Positions 25,088 through 36,506 of a stretch of 64,000 nucleotides of DNA are shown piece by piece. The DNA lies in NCBI GenBank assembly GCA_946894095.1, contig OX335665.1:7450001-7514000 (forward strand). Reading direction: 5' to 3'. A model generated the notes under the pieces. It worked only from the letters and a program-made list of their open reading frames with translations, searched no databases and was not told the origin of the DNA. The stretch's first letter is position 1. The number at the start of each line of letters is the position of its first letter. The DNA comes from Incurvaria masculella (taxonomy: Eukaryota; Arthropoda; Insecta; Lepidoptera; Incurvariidae). The translations under genes were made by a program, and so were the position numbers.

Positions 25088-25300
25088 GTAGGCTGTATCT
25101 CATGAACCGTAATAGGTAGGTAGCTCAAATTTTCACAGAGTGTGTATTTATTTTGCCGCTATATATTAACATAGCTATTATAATGATAGGCGAAATTAAA
25201 AATATTAAAAAAGGTGGGCCCCATACAAAAAACGTGTTTTTTTTTAGTTCATTGTACGGAAACCTTTGTGCGAGAAGAACTCGCACTTGGCCGGTTTTAA
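25088..25300 (+). repeat. GGTTCCGTACCC dispersed repeat, 5'-truncated
   Basis: Begins at GGCTGTATCTCATGAACCG and runs to the end CTCGCACTTGGCCGGTTTT. Confidence 0.8.
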
Positions 25301-25896
25301 AAACGTCCATATCAAACGCTTCACGTGTCAAACAACAGCAGAGCTTTTATCCTACCTTGCGCGCTACAGTCGCAACAAAGACAGAATTTCTACTCTTTCG
25401 GCTGTGCCTTTCGATGACTGTTGTAGCCTGAGGCTATATACAATCGCTGTACATTTCGCTATTGTACCACTTTTGGCGCTACTAAATAGTTGCAAGCTTT
25501 ATTGAAGGTTAAGGTTTACAAAAGCGTTTACAAACTCCATTGAAGAGCTAAAGGTGTCAATATATTTTGTTCTAACACCCAAAGTGTTTATAGAGCTGTT
25601 TCTAACGCCAGTCAAAAGCCTTAACCTTAAAATGTTCTCTTTAAGACCGTATAATGTTACAGTGGGTGTTTTCAACCCTGTTCAAGATCCAATGCACGTG
25701 CAACAGAGATTAAATACACCTTTGTGCAGCGTAAGCGATAATTTGTTACCATTCTACGGCGACTATACCACTTAGCTCTTGAAGAGCTGCGGGATACGGC
25801 TATTGTATAGCCATTTGGCTGTACAAAGGCTGCTTCCTCAGCTAGAATGTTACTTAGGTGGTCAGTTCAGCGCTATGCCCAGCGCATCGTGCAGGG

Positions 25897-26013
25897 CGTG
25901 TATTCTTGGCATTTAGTCATTGCGGATTCAGTAGAGTTAACAGTAATGTCAAAGTAAATTCTTCTTCTGTTAACTCTACTGAATCCGCAATGACTGAATG
26001 CCAAGAATACACG
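25897..26013. repeat. Long hairpin, 47-bp stem and 23-base loop
   Basis: Arms 25897-25943 (CGTGTATTCTTGGC...) and 25967-26013 (...GCCAAGAATACACG) pair with a single mismatch. It lies in the intergenic region about 570 bp before the zinc-finger gene start. Could be a miniature foldback element or a hairpin RNA source. Confidence 0.85.
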
Positions 26014-26583
26014 TCCAGGTTTCTCTGAACGCGATTCCCGCAGGTGAAGTGAGAGCTAAAGTAAAGTAAAAAGTTAACTATGTTAACAAATTAATATAGT
26101 AAGTAGAAATATAAAAGAAAAACAAAAAAACGGTTATTTGGACATCATTACAAACACGCTAACAGAGCAATAAAAACAATCAGAAGTATTTAGTATGCAG
26201 TTGATTTATAAAATACATTGGTCCCTGTCTCCCACACTAGGATACCCTGTGCTGTGGGAGACAGTATCTTTCGTTGTTTATGTTTACACTGCTTTAAATC
26301 GAATTTTATGTTTAAACAGGATAGCGTATGCGTATCCATGAAATCATAGTATTAAATACATTAAAAAAAATGGTACATCAAATTTAGTTGTGTTGTGCAG
26401 GTGAGTTTTCCTCCAGTTACGGGTTCGAGTATAAGGGTTCTTATTTTGTGTGTTTCGTAGTGCCTTGTGTTAGATTAAGAATGATTATTCACTGGATTTT
26501 ATCCAAAAAGTTTTCTGTATAAGTATAATTTAAACGCAAAAGCGATTTTGTAACTGGTTTTGTGCAGTTGGGAGGGTCTTAAT
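26014..26583. promoter_or_regulatory. Upstream region of the zinc-finger gene
   Basis: AT-rich; likely to contain the promoter or 5' UTR, but no TATA or initiator can be fixed from sequence. 26225-26264 forms a 12-bp stem, CTGTCTCCCACA/TGTGGGAGACAG, with a 16-base loop. An acceptor-like GTTTTGTGCAG lies at about 26566, so an upstream 5' UTR exon is possible. Confidence 0.35.
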
Positions 26584-26753
26584 ATGGAGGATTTTGTTTA
26601 TTTTCATGTAAGCGGAAGCTACCGAGACAAGATGGCGTCCGCCGGCGGACCAGCGCCCAGCGTGCTCCTCTGCATGCAGGACCCCGCGGGGCGCGAGGTG
26701 TCGCTCTCCGTGGAGCCGGATGACGATTTCGCCACGTTCCTGAGGAAGGCCAA
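26584..26753 (+). CDS. Multi-C2H2 zinc-finger protein, exon 1 (N-terminal domain)
   Basis: First recognised coding exon of a large nuclear C2H2 zinc-finger protein (28 exons here, 19 fingers, about 1,567 codons to the window edge, continuing beyond). Two in-frame ATGs are possible: 26584 (A at -3, G at +4) and 26632 (MASAGGPAPS). The exon encodes VLLCMQDPAGREVSLSV...FLRKAK and ends CCAA|GTGAGT in phase 2. Joined to exon 2 it gives a compact segment of about 60 residues (ending VSLSENLYDFLINA) that looks like a small ubiquitin-like beta-grasp fold; this is a visual impression only. Fingers of this type usually bind DNA. I do not recognise a specific orthologue. A 546 bp MITE starts 14 bases after the splice donor. 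Confidence 0.82.
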
Positions 26754-26767
26754 GTGAGTGATGTAAC

Positions 26768-27313
26768 TAGACTAGGAGGTCGCGACAAAAATAGTAACGA
26801 TGACGTAAATGGCTGAAACTGGGTTCACGGGATAAAGACCAACCCTCTGAAGCGAAATGTGTAAGTCTGCCTGTTCCAAGTGGTTGCGTTACGTAGATAA
26901 GGCGCCTGAAAAAGTAATTATGGTGACAAAAAATACATATGATAAGGTAAATGGATGCAAATGACGAAGCATGAAAGTATCAGTACATACTTGCTTTAGC
27001 AATGCAAAAACTGAACAAACCATTGGTTTCATTTCGTAGTTATAAGCGATTTAGGTTACAGATATAACTTTAGGTATATTTAAGTATTTAATAAAAAAAC
27101 CGACTGGTTATTGTTGCATAATTAATAAGTATCAATGTTTCCAGACAATCAGTATATTCATCAGCATCAATTTTATATAGCCAATCTAGATAACGCAACC
27201 ACTTGGCACGGGCAGACCGACATATTTAGCATCAGAGGGTTGGTCTCTAATATGTGAACCCAGATTCAGCCATTTACCTTACCGTGACCAAAAACGTCGT
27301 GGCCTCCCGGAAT
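26768..27313 (+). mobile_element. 559-bp-family MITE, 546-bp copy, in intron 1
   Basis: TAGACTAGGAGGTCGCGAC to GGCCTCCCGGAAT; a small internal deletion near 27165. It starts 14 bases after the exon 1 donor. Confidence 0.87.
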
Positions 27314-27511
27314 AAAAGAACCTTGCGGCATTCAGCCAGCTGTGAGATTCTAGTGCCGCCGGGACCTCTAAACCGAGCTTCGACCTAATCTCCACTAATT
27401 ATAAAACACAGGGGGGGTGGCGTGTCTGTAATATTGGAATTTAACAAAAATCTTATTCGAGGGGCTTATACTAACGAAACTGATAATAAAAAACTATTTT
27501 TCGGAAGTGTT

Positions 27512-28036
<525 letters not shown>

Positions 28037-28126
28037 TCAACATTGTTTTGCCGCTTTTCACGATGAAACGGCTAAATATATTTATTTAGATGCGGTTTTC
28101 ACTAATAGAATAGAGCACATCTCATT

Positions 28127-28501
28127 GTCAGCCTCAGTGGCCCAGTGGCGCGACACTTCGGCGATCGCCCTCCGAAGTTAAGCGACGCTGGGTCCGGTCT
28201 GGTCTTGGATGGGTGACCATTCGACCGTTGAGAGAGGCTGGCCGTGGTTCGGATTCCACGTTAAACTGTAGGTACCGTTACTAGGTGGTAGGGTTAATCC
28301 CGCCCGGGTTGGTACCATCGCATTGGATGAACGATGGTCGAAGCGGCAATTAAAATTGTCCGTGTTTTCCATCCAGTTCAATGTAGCCGTGCAATATAAG
28401 GAAGGTCCTGGCATGGCAACTAGTTCCCATGTGGTGTATTGGGCTAATACCATGACAGAAGATGTGGTATCAGTCATCCATGTCCAGTAACATAAAAAAA
28501 A
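28127..28501 (+). mobile_element. 5S-headed SINE, full length
   Basis: Clearest copy. The head has CCGAAGTTAAGCGACG and CTTGGATGGGTGACC, matching the internal promoter region of 5S rRNA; body from TTAAACTGTAGG; end CCAGTAACATAAAAAAAA. Confidence 0.93.
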
Positions 28502-28795
28502 TTTAGAGAAGTTTTTGCCAAATATCCTCACGATACGTTGAACAATGAGGGAGAAGTGTGCGAAAACGAATTGACGCGTTGCGGGGAGGCGTATCGGCGG
28601 CCGACCCCACTTCTCACAATCATCACCCTAACGTGAGCGGCGAGCAGACTGTATAATATCGGATTTTAAAGCGAGCGGAGCCGCGGGCACAGCTGATAAT
28701 TCTTTAAAAATAGTAAATGAAATCATAATAATATTTCTTGTAATTCCATCTCATACGTAAGCGATCGGACTTGAACGAATTTCCATAATTTTCAG

Positions 28796-30118
28796 AGACC
28801 TCCTCGGATTTGAAGTCGACGTTAGCTGCATAACCCAAAACCAGATCGTATCCCTCTCGGAGAACCTGTACGACTTCTTGATCAACGCAGACGAAAGCCA
28901 GTTCAACCAGGCAGCCAATGAAGAGGCTCCATGGGAAGGCGTCCAACAGATTTCAGAAATGACCGCTGAATCCAGCGAAGCTGCATATATATTAGATGAT
29001 GGAGCGCAGATCAAAGCATCGCAGATACAAAACGAAGATTGTTCTACCGCCTTCGACATGGATAAAATTCCATACGTAAAATACAGGCAATCGAGAGACA
29101 ACATTCAACGTAACGGTGAAATAGTGCCCAGGTCTCCCCCCTTGACGAAAGAGATAAGCATCTCACAGAGTCCTACCAGCCGCATAAACACTATTCAGTC
29201 AAACAAGAGTTTCGCCAACAGTCTTCCATTTCAACCCGTCGTTGATAATTTGCATCCTGAAATGATCAGGTTCATATATCAGACCACAGATGTTTTCGGT
29301 GCAAGCCAACGAGTGGAAGCGTCAAAAGCGGACCCAGATCCGATGTCTGAAGAAACAAATGAATCGATTTTGATGCGTAAGCGAATTTTGAACATGCTCC
29401 GAAATTCTCCCATTAAGAAAGGCTGGCCGTTTTTTATACCAAAAGCGAAGAATCACGTGCGAAAAACCGATCCGAAACCTGCTGTTCAAAATGGTATACC
29501 AACACTAGATAATTTAGGAGAGACAAGTTCTTCCGAGAAGCTTAAAACTAAACCACATTCCGAGTGCTCTATTTGTAGCACAGTAGTACAGGACGAGACA
29601 GATGAAATGTATGTCTTCAGCAGTGAAGATCAGAAGAAACACCGATTATCCCCCGATAAGGAACTCGATGTTAAAGTAATTTGTAAAACGTGCTTGGATG
29701 TTGAATTTTCGTTCTGCAGCGAGTTGACCAGTGAAAGAGATTTGGAGAATGATGAATATCTAGTTATACAGCATAGCCAACAGTATGTTTACAAAAAAAT
29801 AAATGGATCAAGTGTTGGAAATATCATGAAAAGAAATATCGACGGCGTTGATTCAGATAAGCTAGAGAACGTATCGGACAAAGCTCCGATAGCGAAGTTG
29901 GAAGTTACCGAAAGTGATGCAATTGTTACTCAGGTGATGAACAACGACGAGACTACGGTTGATTTCAAACTGGAGAACCTCAAGAGGAAACTGATGAAAT
30001 CGATACTCGTCAGAGATTCCGCCAGTAAGGACCCGACCGAGAAAGAGTCGAATGAAGACTTGGATGAGCAAGTCCAGAAGTTTCTCGCCAAGAAGACCGA
30101 CACGGAATTAAAATGCAG
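28796..30118 (+). CDS. Multi-C2H2 zinc-finger protein, exon 2 (large acidic region)
   Basis: A 1,323-base exon, acceptor TTTTCAG, donor GCAG|GTGGGT, phase 2 to phase 2. It begins DLLGFEVDVSCITQNQIV, completing the N-terminal domain, and continues for 440 residues of mostly acidic, Ser/Thr/Lys-rich, probably disordered sequence. Two CxxC pairs (ECSICST and VICKTCLDV), about 50 residues apart, could form one zinc site, with spacing like that of insect ZAD domains but at an unusual internal position. Codon use is AT-rich, unlike the GC-rich finger exons downstream. It ends near the acidic Lys-rich stretch before ELKC. No catalytic motif is visible. Confidence 0.88.
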
Positions 30119-30580
30119 GTGGGTTTTAAAACAAATGGTAAATCTGTTGGAAGTCACGCCTCATTATCGTGTATTATAGACATGTTCAGTGTAGGGGTAT
30201 AAGGAGGTATTTTATCTCATTTTATCTCGGGTTTACATTTTAGGATTCGATTGAGAGGTGTGGTCAATTGAGTGAGTCAATTCCACCGCAGTTAGGAACC
30301 CCACCCTGATACCTACAACCTACCTGCAGGCCTATTCCTGGATCTCCGTAATCAGGAATCAAGAATCCTGAGTCTATCAAAACTCGTTTTTAGCGAGCAT
30401 TTTTCAACGAGATTTTTTCTAAAACCTTGATTAATTGGAAAAAGTATGGTCCGGATCTTTTCGTCAAGAAAATCTCGTTAAAAAAACCGCTATAAAAGCG
30501 GTTTTCGAGATTCAGGATTCCTGTTAAATTTCCAAAATCTAGCGACATTGCTTCTTAACCTCAAATTAGTAGTTTGAACT
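30119..30580 (+). other. Intron 2 start, nothing recognised
   Basis: No repeat family identified. A small AAAACCGCT/AGCGGTTTT stem sits at 30483-30505. Confidence 0.4.
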
Positions 30581-30992
30581 TTTTTTTATGCAACCTGACA
30601 TGGATGGCTAATACCACAAAACTACCGTTATGATATTAGCCCAATACACCACATTCCCGAGGGAATTAGGTGCCATGCCAGGACCTTCCCTTTATAAGCA
30701 CGGCTACATTGAACTGGATGGAAAACACGGACAATTTTTTTCATTGCCGCTTCGACCATCTTTTCATCGAATGCGATGGTACCCACCCGGGCGGGCTTAA
30801 ACCCTACCACCTAGTAGGGGAAGGGGACCTACAGTTTTAAATGGATTCCGAACCATGGAGCAGCACGCATTCGTGACGAAATGCACTCATCGAACTAAGA
30901 AAGAGAAAGAAAGTGGTGCATGTCGGGGCGAGGAATTGAACCCAGACCTCTGGAACGCTAGGCCAGTCCCCGCGCCACTAGTCTACAAGCCG
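30581..30992 (-). mobile_element. tRNA-headed SINE, nearly full length
   Basis: Reverse copy beginning TTTTTTTATGCAACCTGACA and ending CGCGCCACTAGTCTACAAGC; box B reads GAATTGAACCC on the plus strand. Confidence 0.9.
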
Positions 30993-31035
30993 CTCCATCT
31001 ACTTTCGTCTTTTATTCATATGTTCTTATCTCGAA

Positions 31036-31448
31036 CAGCTCGAGGTCTAGCAGCTAGAGGACTTGCCTTTCATCCGAGAAGCCTAGGTTCAAATCCTCGC
31101 CCGACCATGCACCACTTTCATTCTCTTTATAAGTTTGATAAGTGCATTTCGTCACGAATGCGAGCTGCTCCATGGTTTGGAATCCATGTAAAACAGTAGC
31201 TCTCCTACCCCTACTAAGTGGTAGGGTCTGAGCCCGCACGGGTTGGTACCGTCGCATTGGATGAAAAGATGATCGAAGCGGCATTGAAAAATTATCAGTG
31301 TTTTCCATCTAGTTTAATGTAGCCGTGCTCATAAAATGGAAGGTCCCGGCATGGCACTTAATTCCTTCGGGAATGTGGTGTATTGGGCTATTAGCATAAC
31401 GGTAGTTGTGTGGTATTAGCCATCGATGTCGGGTTGCATAAAAAAAAT
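31036..31448 (+). mobile_element. tRNA-headed SINE with a different tRNA-like head
   Basis: Head GAGGTCTAGCAGCTAGAGGA and CCTAGGTTCAAATCCTCG, with a good box B but a different sequence from the other copies; standard body; ends GGGTTGCATAAAAAAAA 26 bases before exon 3. Confidence 0.87.
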
Positions 31449-31474
31449 ATTCTAGAATACCCCCCTTCCCTCAG

Positions 31475-31620
31475 AGCCTTTGCAGGCTACCTTCTTAGCG
31501 CCGACCCCCAACGCAGGTTCTGCGCGCAAGTGTTCGAAGACCTGGAGACGGTGGTGGAGCACGGTTCCGGCCATCGCCTCAAGGAGGAGGACGTCTATCC
31601 GTGTCCCCTGTGCGAGTATG
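31475..31620 (+). CDS. Zinc-finger protein, exon 3 (first half of finger 1)
   Basis: Acceptor CCCTTCCCTCAG, donor TATG|GTGAGC; phase 2 in, phase 1 out. It encodes RAFAGYLLSADPQRRFCAQ and then VYPCPLCEY, the two Cys of finger 1; the finger finishes in exon 4. A tRNA-headed SINE ends about 26 bases before the exon, so its branch point probably lies within or next to SINE sequence. Confidence 0.88.
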
Positions 31621-31961
31621 GTGAGCTTTACGAATCTCGAATGACGAAAAATGGGCTGTGTTTGTATTGGCAATGGGTATGAATAAATAAATATACTTTA
31701 TGTATGTATAATCGCCCGTGAAGCTAGAACACATTCATTGAAGAAAGATCCAATTGGATACCAAATATCAAGTACCTTGGAACAGTGGTTTTCAAATTAT
31801 TAGTAAACTACGTTTGCATGGGAGGCGAAATTTTATGATGCTTTCGGAATGGGGTACATCCAGAACGCCCCATCGCTATTGCATACTAGATGTCATGGGC
31901 ATGGCCCCGTACCACTTGGGCATACCCACCTCTGACCTCATCGATTGAATGAAAATACCAG

Positions 31962-32078
31962 GCTACCAGACCTTCTCGTGGCTGAAGAAGCACATGCGCT
32001 CGAAGCACCAGCCGCAGCGGGGACCGCTCACGTTCCACGAAGAGGCCAAGGAGGAGGTCGCGACTCCCTCGCCCAGCA
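31962..32078 (+). CDS. Zinc-finger protein, exon 4 (second half of finger 1)
   Basis: Phase 1 to phase 1, donor AGCA|GTGAGT. It encodes GYQTFSWLKKHMRSKH, supplying Leu and both His of finger 1 (C-x2-C-x12-H-x4-H when joined), followed by an acidic linker HEEAKEEVATPSPSS. Intron phase and the completed finger both support the join. Confidence 0.88.
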
Positions 32079-32124
32079 GTGAGTGCTTGTTGTACTATTT
32101 TTACTATTGATATTATTATTTAAT

Positions 32125-32790
32125 TTTAACCAACTTCAAAAAACAAAAAAATTTACAAAAAAAACCGACTTCAAATAAAAAGTATTCCATACAAAAAAAT
32201 GCTATTCTTATAGTTACGTCATTGTTATTTTTGAGTCGGGCACGCGCTGCGCCAGTCAAGAAAACCTTGGCTACCTTGAAAAAATAAATACAGACGAATT
32301 GAGAACCTCCTCCTTTTTTGAAGTCGGTTGAAAACGAGAGGGTTCTCAATTCGACTGTTTTTTTTATGTTTTTATCTCTATTTTTTTATCTGGAAGCTGG
32401 CGCTTCCCGTGAGGTCCGAATTTTCAATTTGGTTCAGTTCTGACAATGGCATACTTGAAAATCATATAAGTCTTAAATTTGCGCTACAAATTGACGAATT
32501 ACTCAATGTAACGCAAACAGATTTCGGTGATACTTTTTTAACCGACTTCAAAAAAGGAGGAGGTTCTCAATTCGTCGGTATGTTTTTTTTTCTTTTTTTT
32601 ATGTTTGTTACCTCAGAACTTTCCCCTGGGTGAACTGATTTTTATGATTATTTTTGAAAGCTGGTGTTTCCCGTGTTTCAAAACACCCGAGCTCAAAAAA
32701 TTACAAAAATCCTAACTACAAAAATGGCAATTATTTTTAACTTTTTAGTGCTTTTTCTTTGAAGTCGGTTTTTTTTGTTAATTTTTTTTT
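32125..32790. repeat. CCGACTTCAAAAAAGG repeats (three copies) in intron 4
   Basis: 32125-32335 (minus, ends CCTTTTTTGAAGTCGGTTG), 32336-32450 (plus), and 32538-32790 (plus, starts ACCGACTTCAAAAAAGGAGG and ends TTTGAAGTCGGTTTT). A widespread lepidopteran-type dispersed repeat with short inverted ends. Confidence 0.75.
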
Positions 32791-33153
32791 TTCTTGGACG
32801 TGTACAAATTAGTTAGTGTACTTCAGATTCTTCAAAGAAAAAGTAGTTATTCCGAAAAAAATTAACATGCACTAAAAATTAAAAAGATATTGCCATTTTT
32901 TTTTTTTTTTGTCACGATTATTGTTATTTTTTGAGTCGGTGTCGGTTAGTTTGTAAGCATCAATAAAAATAAATGACCAACCTGGCGAAGTTTCTTGCCG
33001 GCTCTTCTTCGCCAGAAGTAATCGAAGCGACAGGAAAAAAAAAGACGAATCCGAGTGTAGGTACATCTAATGGAGAAAATAAAGAAACTGAAACTGAAAC
33101 TGAATTGGCAACGGTTGTGACGAAACTGTTTTGGCTTGTCAATCTCTCCTCAG

Positions 33154-33249
33154 GTGAGAGCGAGAGCAACGAATGTCAATCGCCAGTAGCGGGCCGCACC
33201 AGGAGCGCAGTCGGCAAGAAGAGGTCGCCGTTACCTCGCTTGAAGAAGA
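33154..33249 (+). CDS. Zinc-finger protein, exon 5 (basic linker)
   Basis: Acceptor TCTCTCCTCAG, donor AAGA|GTGAGT, phase 1 to phase 1. It encodes ESESNECQSPVAGR and GKKRSPLPRLKK, a Ser/Lys/Arg-rich linker that could act as a nuclear localisation signal. No finger. Confidence 0.8.
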
Positions 33250-34481
33250 GTGAGTAGTTATGTAGCAGTCGTGGATTGCAATTTTCGAAGCATTCGAGGA
33301 ACCGTTTGCTTGCAGCCGTTTGTGTGCGAAAATTGAGCAACAGTTTCATTTTGTCTGATATTATTACCACAGTTATTCTTAACGGCCACAGTGGCCGGAA
33401 CACGTTTCTTGCTCGTATCATGTCCGACACTCACAAGCGTACGCAGAAGATTGTATTGTATTGTTTTATTGCATTCATAGGTAGGTAACCTACACTTAAA
33501 CATGTCAAGAATCGTTATGCTAGGTCTATGTCACAGATATAAATGTCGCATACTTCCATGCACATAAGAACTGGCAAACATATTTTGCCAGTCACAAAAT
33601 AAGTTTAAAACTTAAGTAGTTGATTAATTAATGCCACCGCTCGCAAACATAAGGAGAAACGTAAAAAATAAATATAAAAAAACAAAAGATAAAAAAAAAA
33701 CACTGATTATGATTCTGAATTATGAATATTGAGCTTAACCTAAATCTGGTGTATAGTGCCATCGTCAATGTAATACGAGTCAAAATTATTTTACGAACTT
33801 AATCTAAATCTGGTGTATAGTGCCATCGTCAATGTACCTGTTGTCGTCATCTCATTCTGCATGTCGATGGGAGCACAGAACCGCTCGCGTGACTAAAAGT
33901 GGTCTGTCAAACGCGCGCCCAGCCGCCCGCACACATTAGGTTAGGGCCGAGATAAATAGTCGTAACGAAAACTAAGGCTAACGAAAAGTAGTACTTTGTA
34001 ACGTCACTTTGACACATTTTGCATGGACAAAATCTCACAGTAATGCAAATTGACGTCACAAAGTACTACTTTTCGTTAGTCTTGGTTTCTGTTACGACTA
34101 TTTATCTCAGCCTAGATGTATGTATGTACAGTCAACCAAATGTTAAAGGATACACTTCAAATACAACCTCTGATTCAATTTTTTCAGTAGCTAGTAGACA
34201 TCCTCAACTATGTTTGAATCTATACACTATAATTGTTTCCAAAAGTCAAAGTATTTCGACGGTTTATCTTTTCATTAAACCGGATGTGTATCCGAAACTC
34301 TTTGTTCGACTGTACCAAAGCAACTGTGGATTTTTCGCAACCGTTTAGGCAAAGCTGTTTTTGAATATCAGTAGCATGAGAAATGCCCACGACTAGTATG
34401 TAGGCACATCTCTAGAGACAAAGCCAATTTTCTCCCCGTGCCGGCGCCTGTTTGTCCACATTGCGTTCACGTTATCATTTT
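33250..34481. mobile_element. Intron 5; includes a TIR element at 33946-34114
   Basis: 33946-34114 is a foldback element: GAGATAAATAGTCGTAAC and GTTACGACTATTTATCTC ends, then ACGAAAAGTAGTACTTTG mirrored. A copy is at 53858-54027. 33740-33840 has a 62-bp direct repeat (AATCTGGTGTATAGTGCCAT). 34482-34620 is a GGTTCCGTACCC repeat fragment. Confidence 0.75.
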
Positions 34482-34655
34482 TAGGGTTCCGTACCCAAAG
34501 GGTGCCAACGGAACCCTATTAAGAAACCTCCGCTTTCCATCTGTCCGTCCGTCCGTCCGTCACAGGGCTGCATCTCATGAACCGTTCTCAGAGAGTATGT
34601 GTTTATTTTGCCTTTATTCGCATTCATTGTTACACCCTTTCTAACCTATTTTCAG

Positions 34656-34708
34656 ATAACACGAAGAGAAAAAGAACCAAGAAAACAGACGCTGGGAAGT
34701 CACTTACT
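34656..34708 (+). CDS. Zinc-finger protein, exon 6 (short basic exon)
   Basis: Acceptor CCTATTTTCAG; phase 1 in. It encodes NTKRKRTKKTDAGKSLT, very basic and NLS-like. The donor ACT|GTTAGT gives phase 0, as exon 7 needs. The donor is the same unusual GTTAGT type as exon 10. The intron before it carries a fragment of the GGTTCCGTACCC repeat and a TIR element. Confidence 0.7.
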
Positions 34709-35229
34709 GTTAGTACCCTTACATTGCAAGGGCAGTGTGCATTCCAAAGAGATGAAACTTACCAATTCATTGTGTAAACGTCAGATAGAAATTCTCTTCT
34801 GTGGCGTAAACCTAACACTAGAGACATTTCCATTACATATGTTTTATTATGTTGGCTCAGTTAGAGTCCGTGCTAAGAGAACCGTCGCGCGTCGTAAGAT
34901 TTGAGAGCGCACATATTTTTTTCTTTATTTAGAGCATCTTAACATGTAATGACACAAAAACAAGCATAGTAACACAATAAAATACACAACAAGTAAGTAA
35001 TTACACAACACCAGATGCCACAGAGTTCAAAAATATGGTATTTAATTAGCTGACAAGGTACCTAGGTGTCTATGTATTTTATTTTATTTTTTGTGCACTG
35101 AATAAAATACCTGCGATCACATATGTGTACATTTTCCGTAATTGGCTTGTTGACTACACTGGCACGTCATTATAGTATGACTGTCACAAACTTCATGTAT
35201 AATGTATGTAGAACACATGAAGTTTACAT

Positions 35230-35613
35230 TTGAAAGATGGCTGGGTTGGATTGCCATATAAAAATCTTAATGTAAGTTCTATAATACGCCGGTTCGCACG
35301 GACTCTACGTTTTATGGGTGTGGCCGGCTCGAGCTCAGGCTCGGCTGACCTATTTTTTGGTCGCGCCATTAAATCTTCTATATTCAAGGTCGCGAAACTG
35401 ATGGCCTACGTCTACGTACCGTGGATCCGGGACATCTTGGTCAGGTCAGAGTACGTCAGGCGTAGACTGAATGCCTGCAGAGCGGGCAGCTCCTACTATG
35501 AGACTCGCTGTCTCCAATTTTCTGAATCTACCAACTCAACTAAAACGTACGTGCGACACGTAAACATAGTCGCAGGCGCATTAGAGTGTTTGTTTGGGTG
35601 GGAAGTGACTTGA
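35230..35613 (+). other. Unexplained 127-codon open frame in intron 6
   Basis: Open from MKDGWVGLPYKNLNV to WEVT, with Arg-rich segments; also partly open on the minus strand. No domain recognised, no splice partners chosen; may be chance or part of an unnamed repeat. Confidence 0.25.
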
Positions 35614-35654
35614 CGAACGCATTTCTGGAGCATAGCTTAAGGCTGTCGTGGAGT

Positions 35655-36010
35655 CACAGGAAATCTAAGATTTCAAAATAATAAGAAATGCTTTCCTTGT
35701 CCATTGGCCAAGGCACAATGTTGCACGGCGAATGCCATTGAAATAGCGAAACCGTCTTCCAGGCCCTAACGGTTCCCTACCCCTAAACGTTGTCAGATTG
35801 TAATCCATTTTTTATATCATTTGAGAAAGCTTTATTCTATGTCCATATATTTTGGTTTTTGTGTAAAAAATATTAAATGAACGTAAAAAAAGACAACTTT
35901 TTCCCAATGCCAATTCTTCTCAAGCCAATATTTTCCTATCTAAAAGGTATATAAAAAAAATTAAAACATACATGCATAGATTTCTATAATATATTTTAGA
36001 ATCCAAAATT
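35655..36010 (-). repeat. Dispersed repeat B
   Basis: Reverse-oriented match to 9405-9740, sharing CCAGGCCCTAACGGTTCCC and TTTTCCTATCTAAAAGGTAT. Confidence 0.65.
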
Positions 36011-36042
36011 TCGAATACATAGTAAATCATTAAGAGAATGTG

Positions 36043-36431
36043 CCTAGTGGCGCGGGGACTGGCCTAGCGTACCAGAGTTCAATACCGACATGGACCACTG
36101 TCTTTCTCTTTCCGAGTTCGATAAGTGCATTTCGTCACGAATGCGAGCTGCTCCATGGTTCGGAATCCATGTAAAACTGTAGGTTCCCTTCCCCTACTAG
36201 GTGGTAGGGCTTAAGCCCGCCGGGGTTGGTACCATCGCATTGGATGAAAAGATGGTCGAAGCGGCAATGAAAAATTGTCCGTGTTTTCCATCCAGTTCAA
36301 TGTAGCCGTGCTCATAAAGGGAAGGTCCTGGCATGGCACCAAAAATTCCTTCGGGAATTTGGTGTAATGGGCTGATATCATAACGGTAGTTGTGTGGTAT
36401 TAGACATCCATGTCAGGTCGCATAAAAAAAA
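36043..36431 (+). mobile_element. tRNA-headed SINE
   Basis: Begins GTGCCTAGTGGCGCGGGGAC; a short deletion removes part of box B (CCAGAGTTCAATACCG); full body and A tail. TTATCGCCCGTAGTATGG follows the tail. Confidence 0.9.
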
Positions 36432-36506
36432 ATAAAGTTATCGCCCGTAGTATGGGGAATTGATAGGGTAACGGCTCTGTTAAATACGAACTTTTCTTTA
36501 CCTATC

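Noticed and set aside
28127..28240. A true 5S rRNA gene
   Set aside because: Only the internal portion resembles 5S, it is fused to a SINE body with an A tail, and it recurs in several diverged copies.
30483..30505. Hairpin followed by T-rich sequence as a bacterial-type terminator
   Set aside because: This is intronic eukaryotic DNA; a short AAAACCGCT stem has no such role here.
34438..34904. Small plus-strand ORFs around the GTCCGTCCGTCC run
   Set aside because: They lie in the GGTTCCGTACCC repeat and in exon 6/intron 6 out of frame with the gene.
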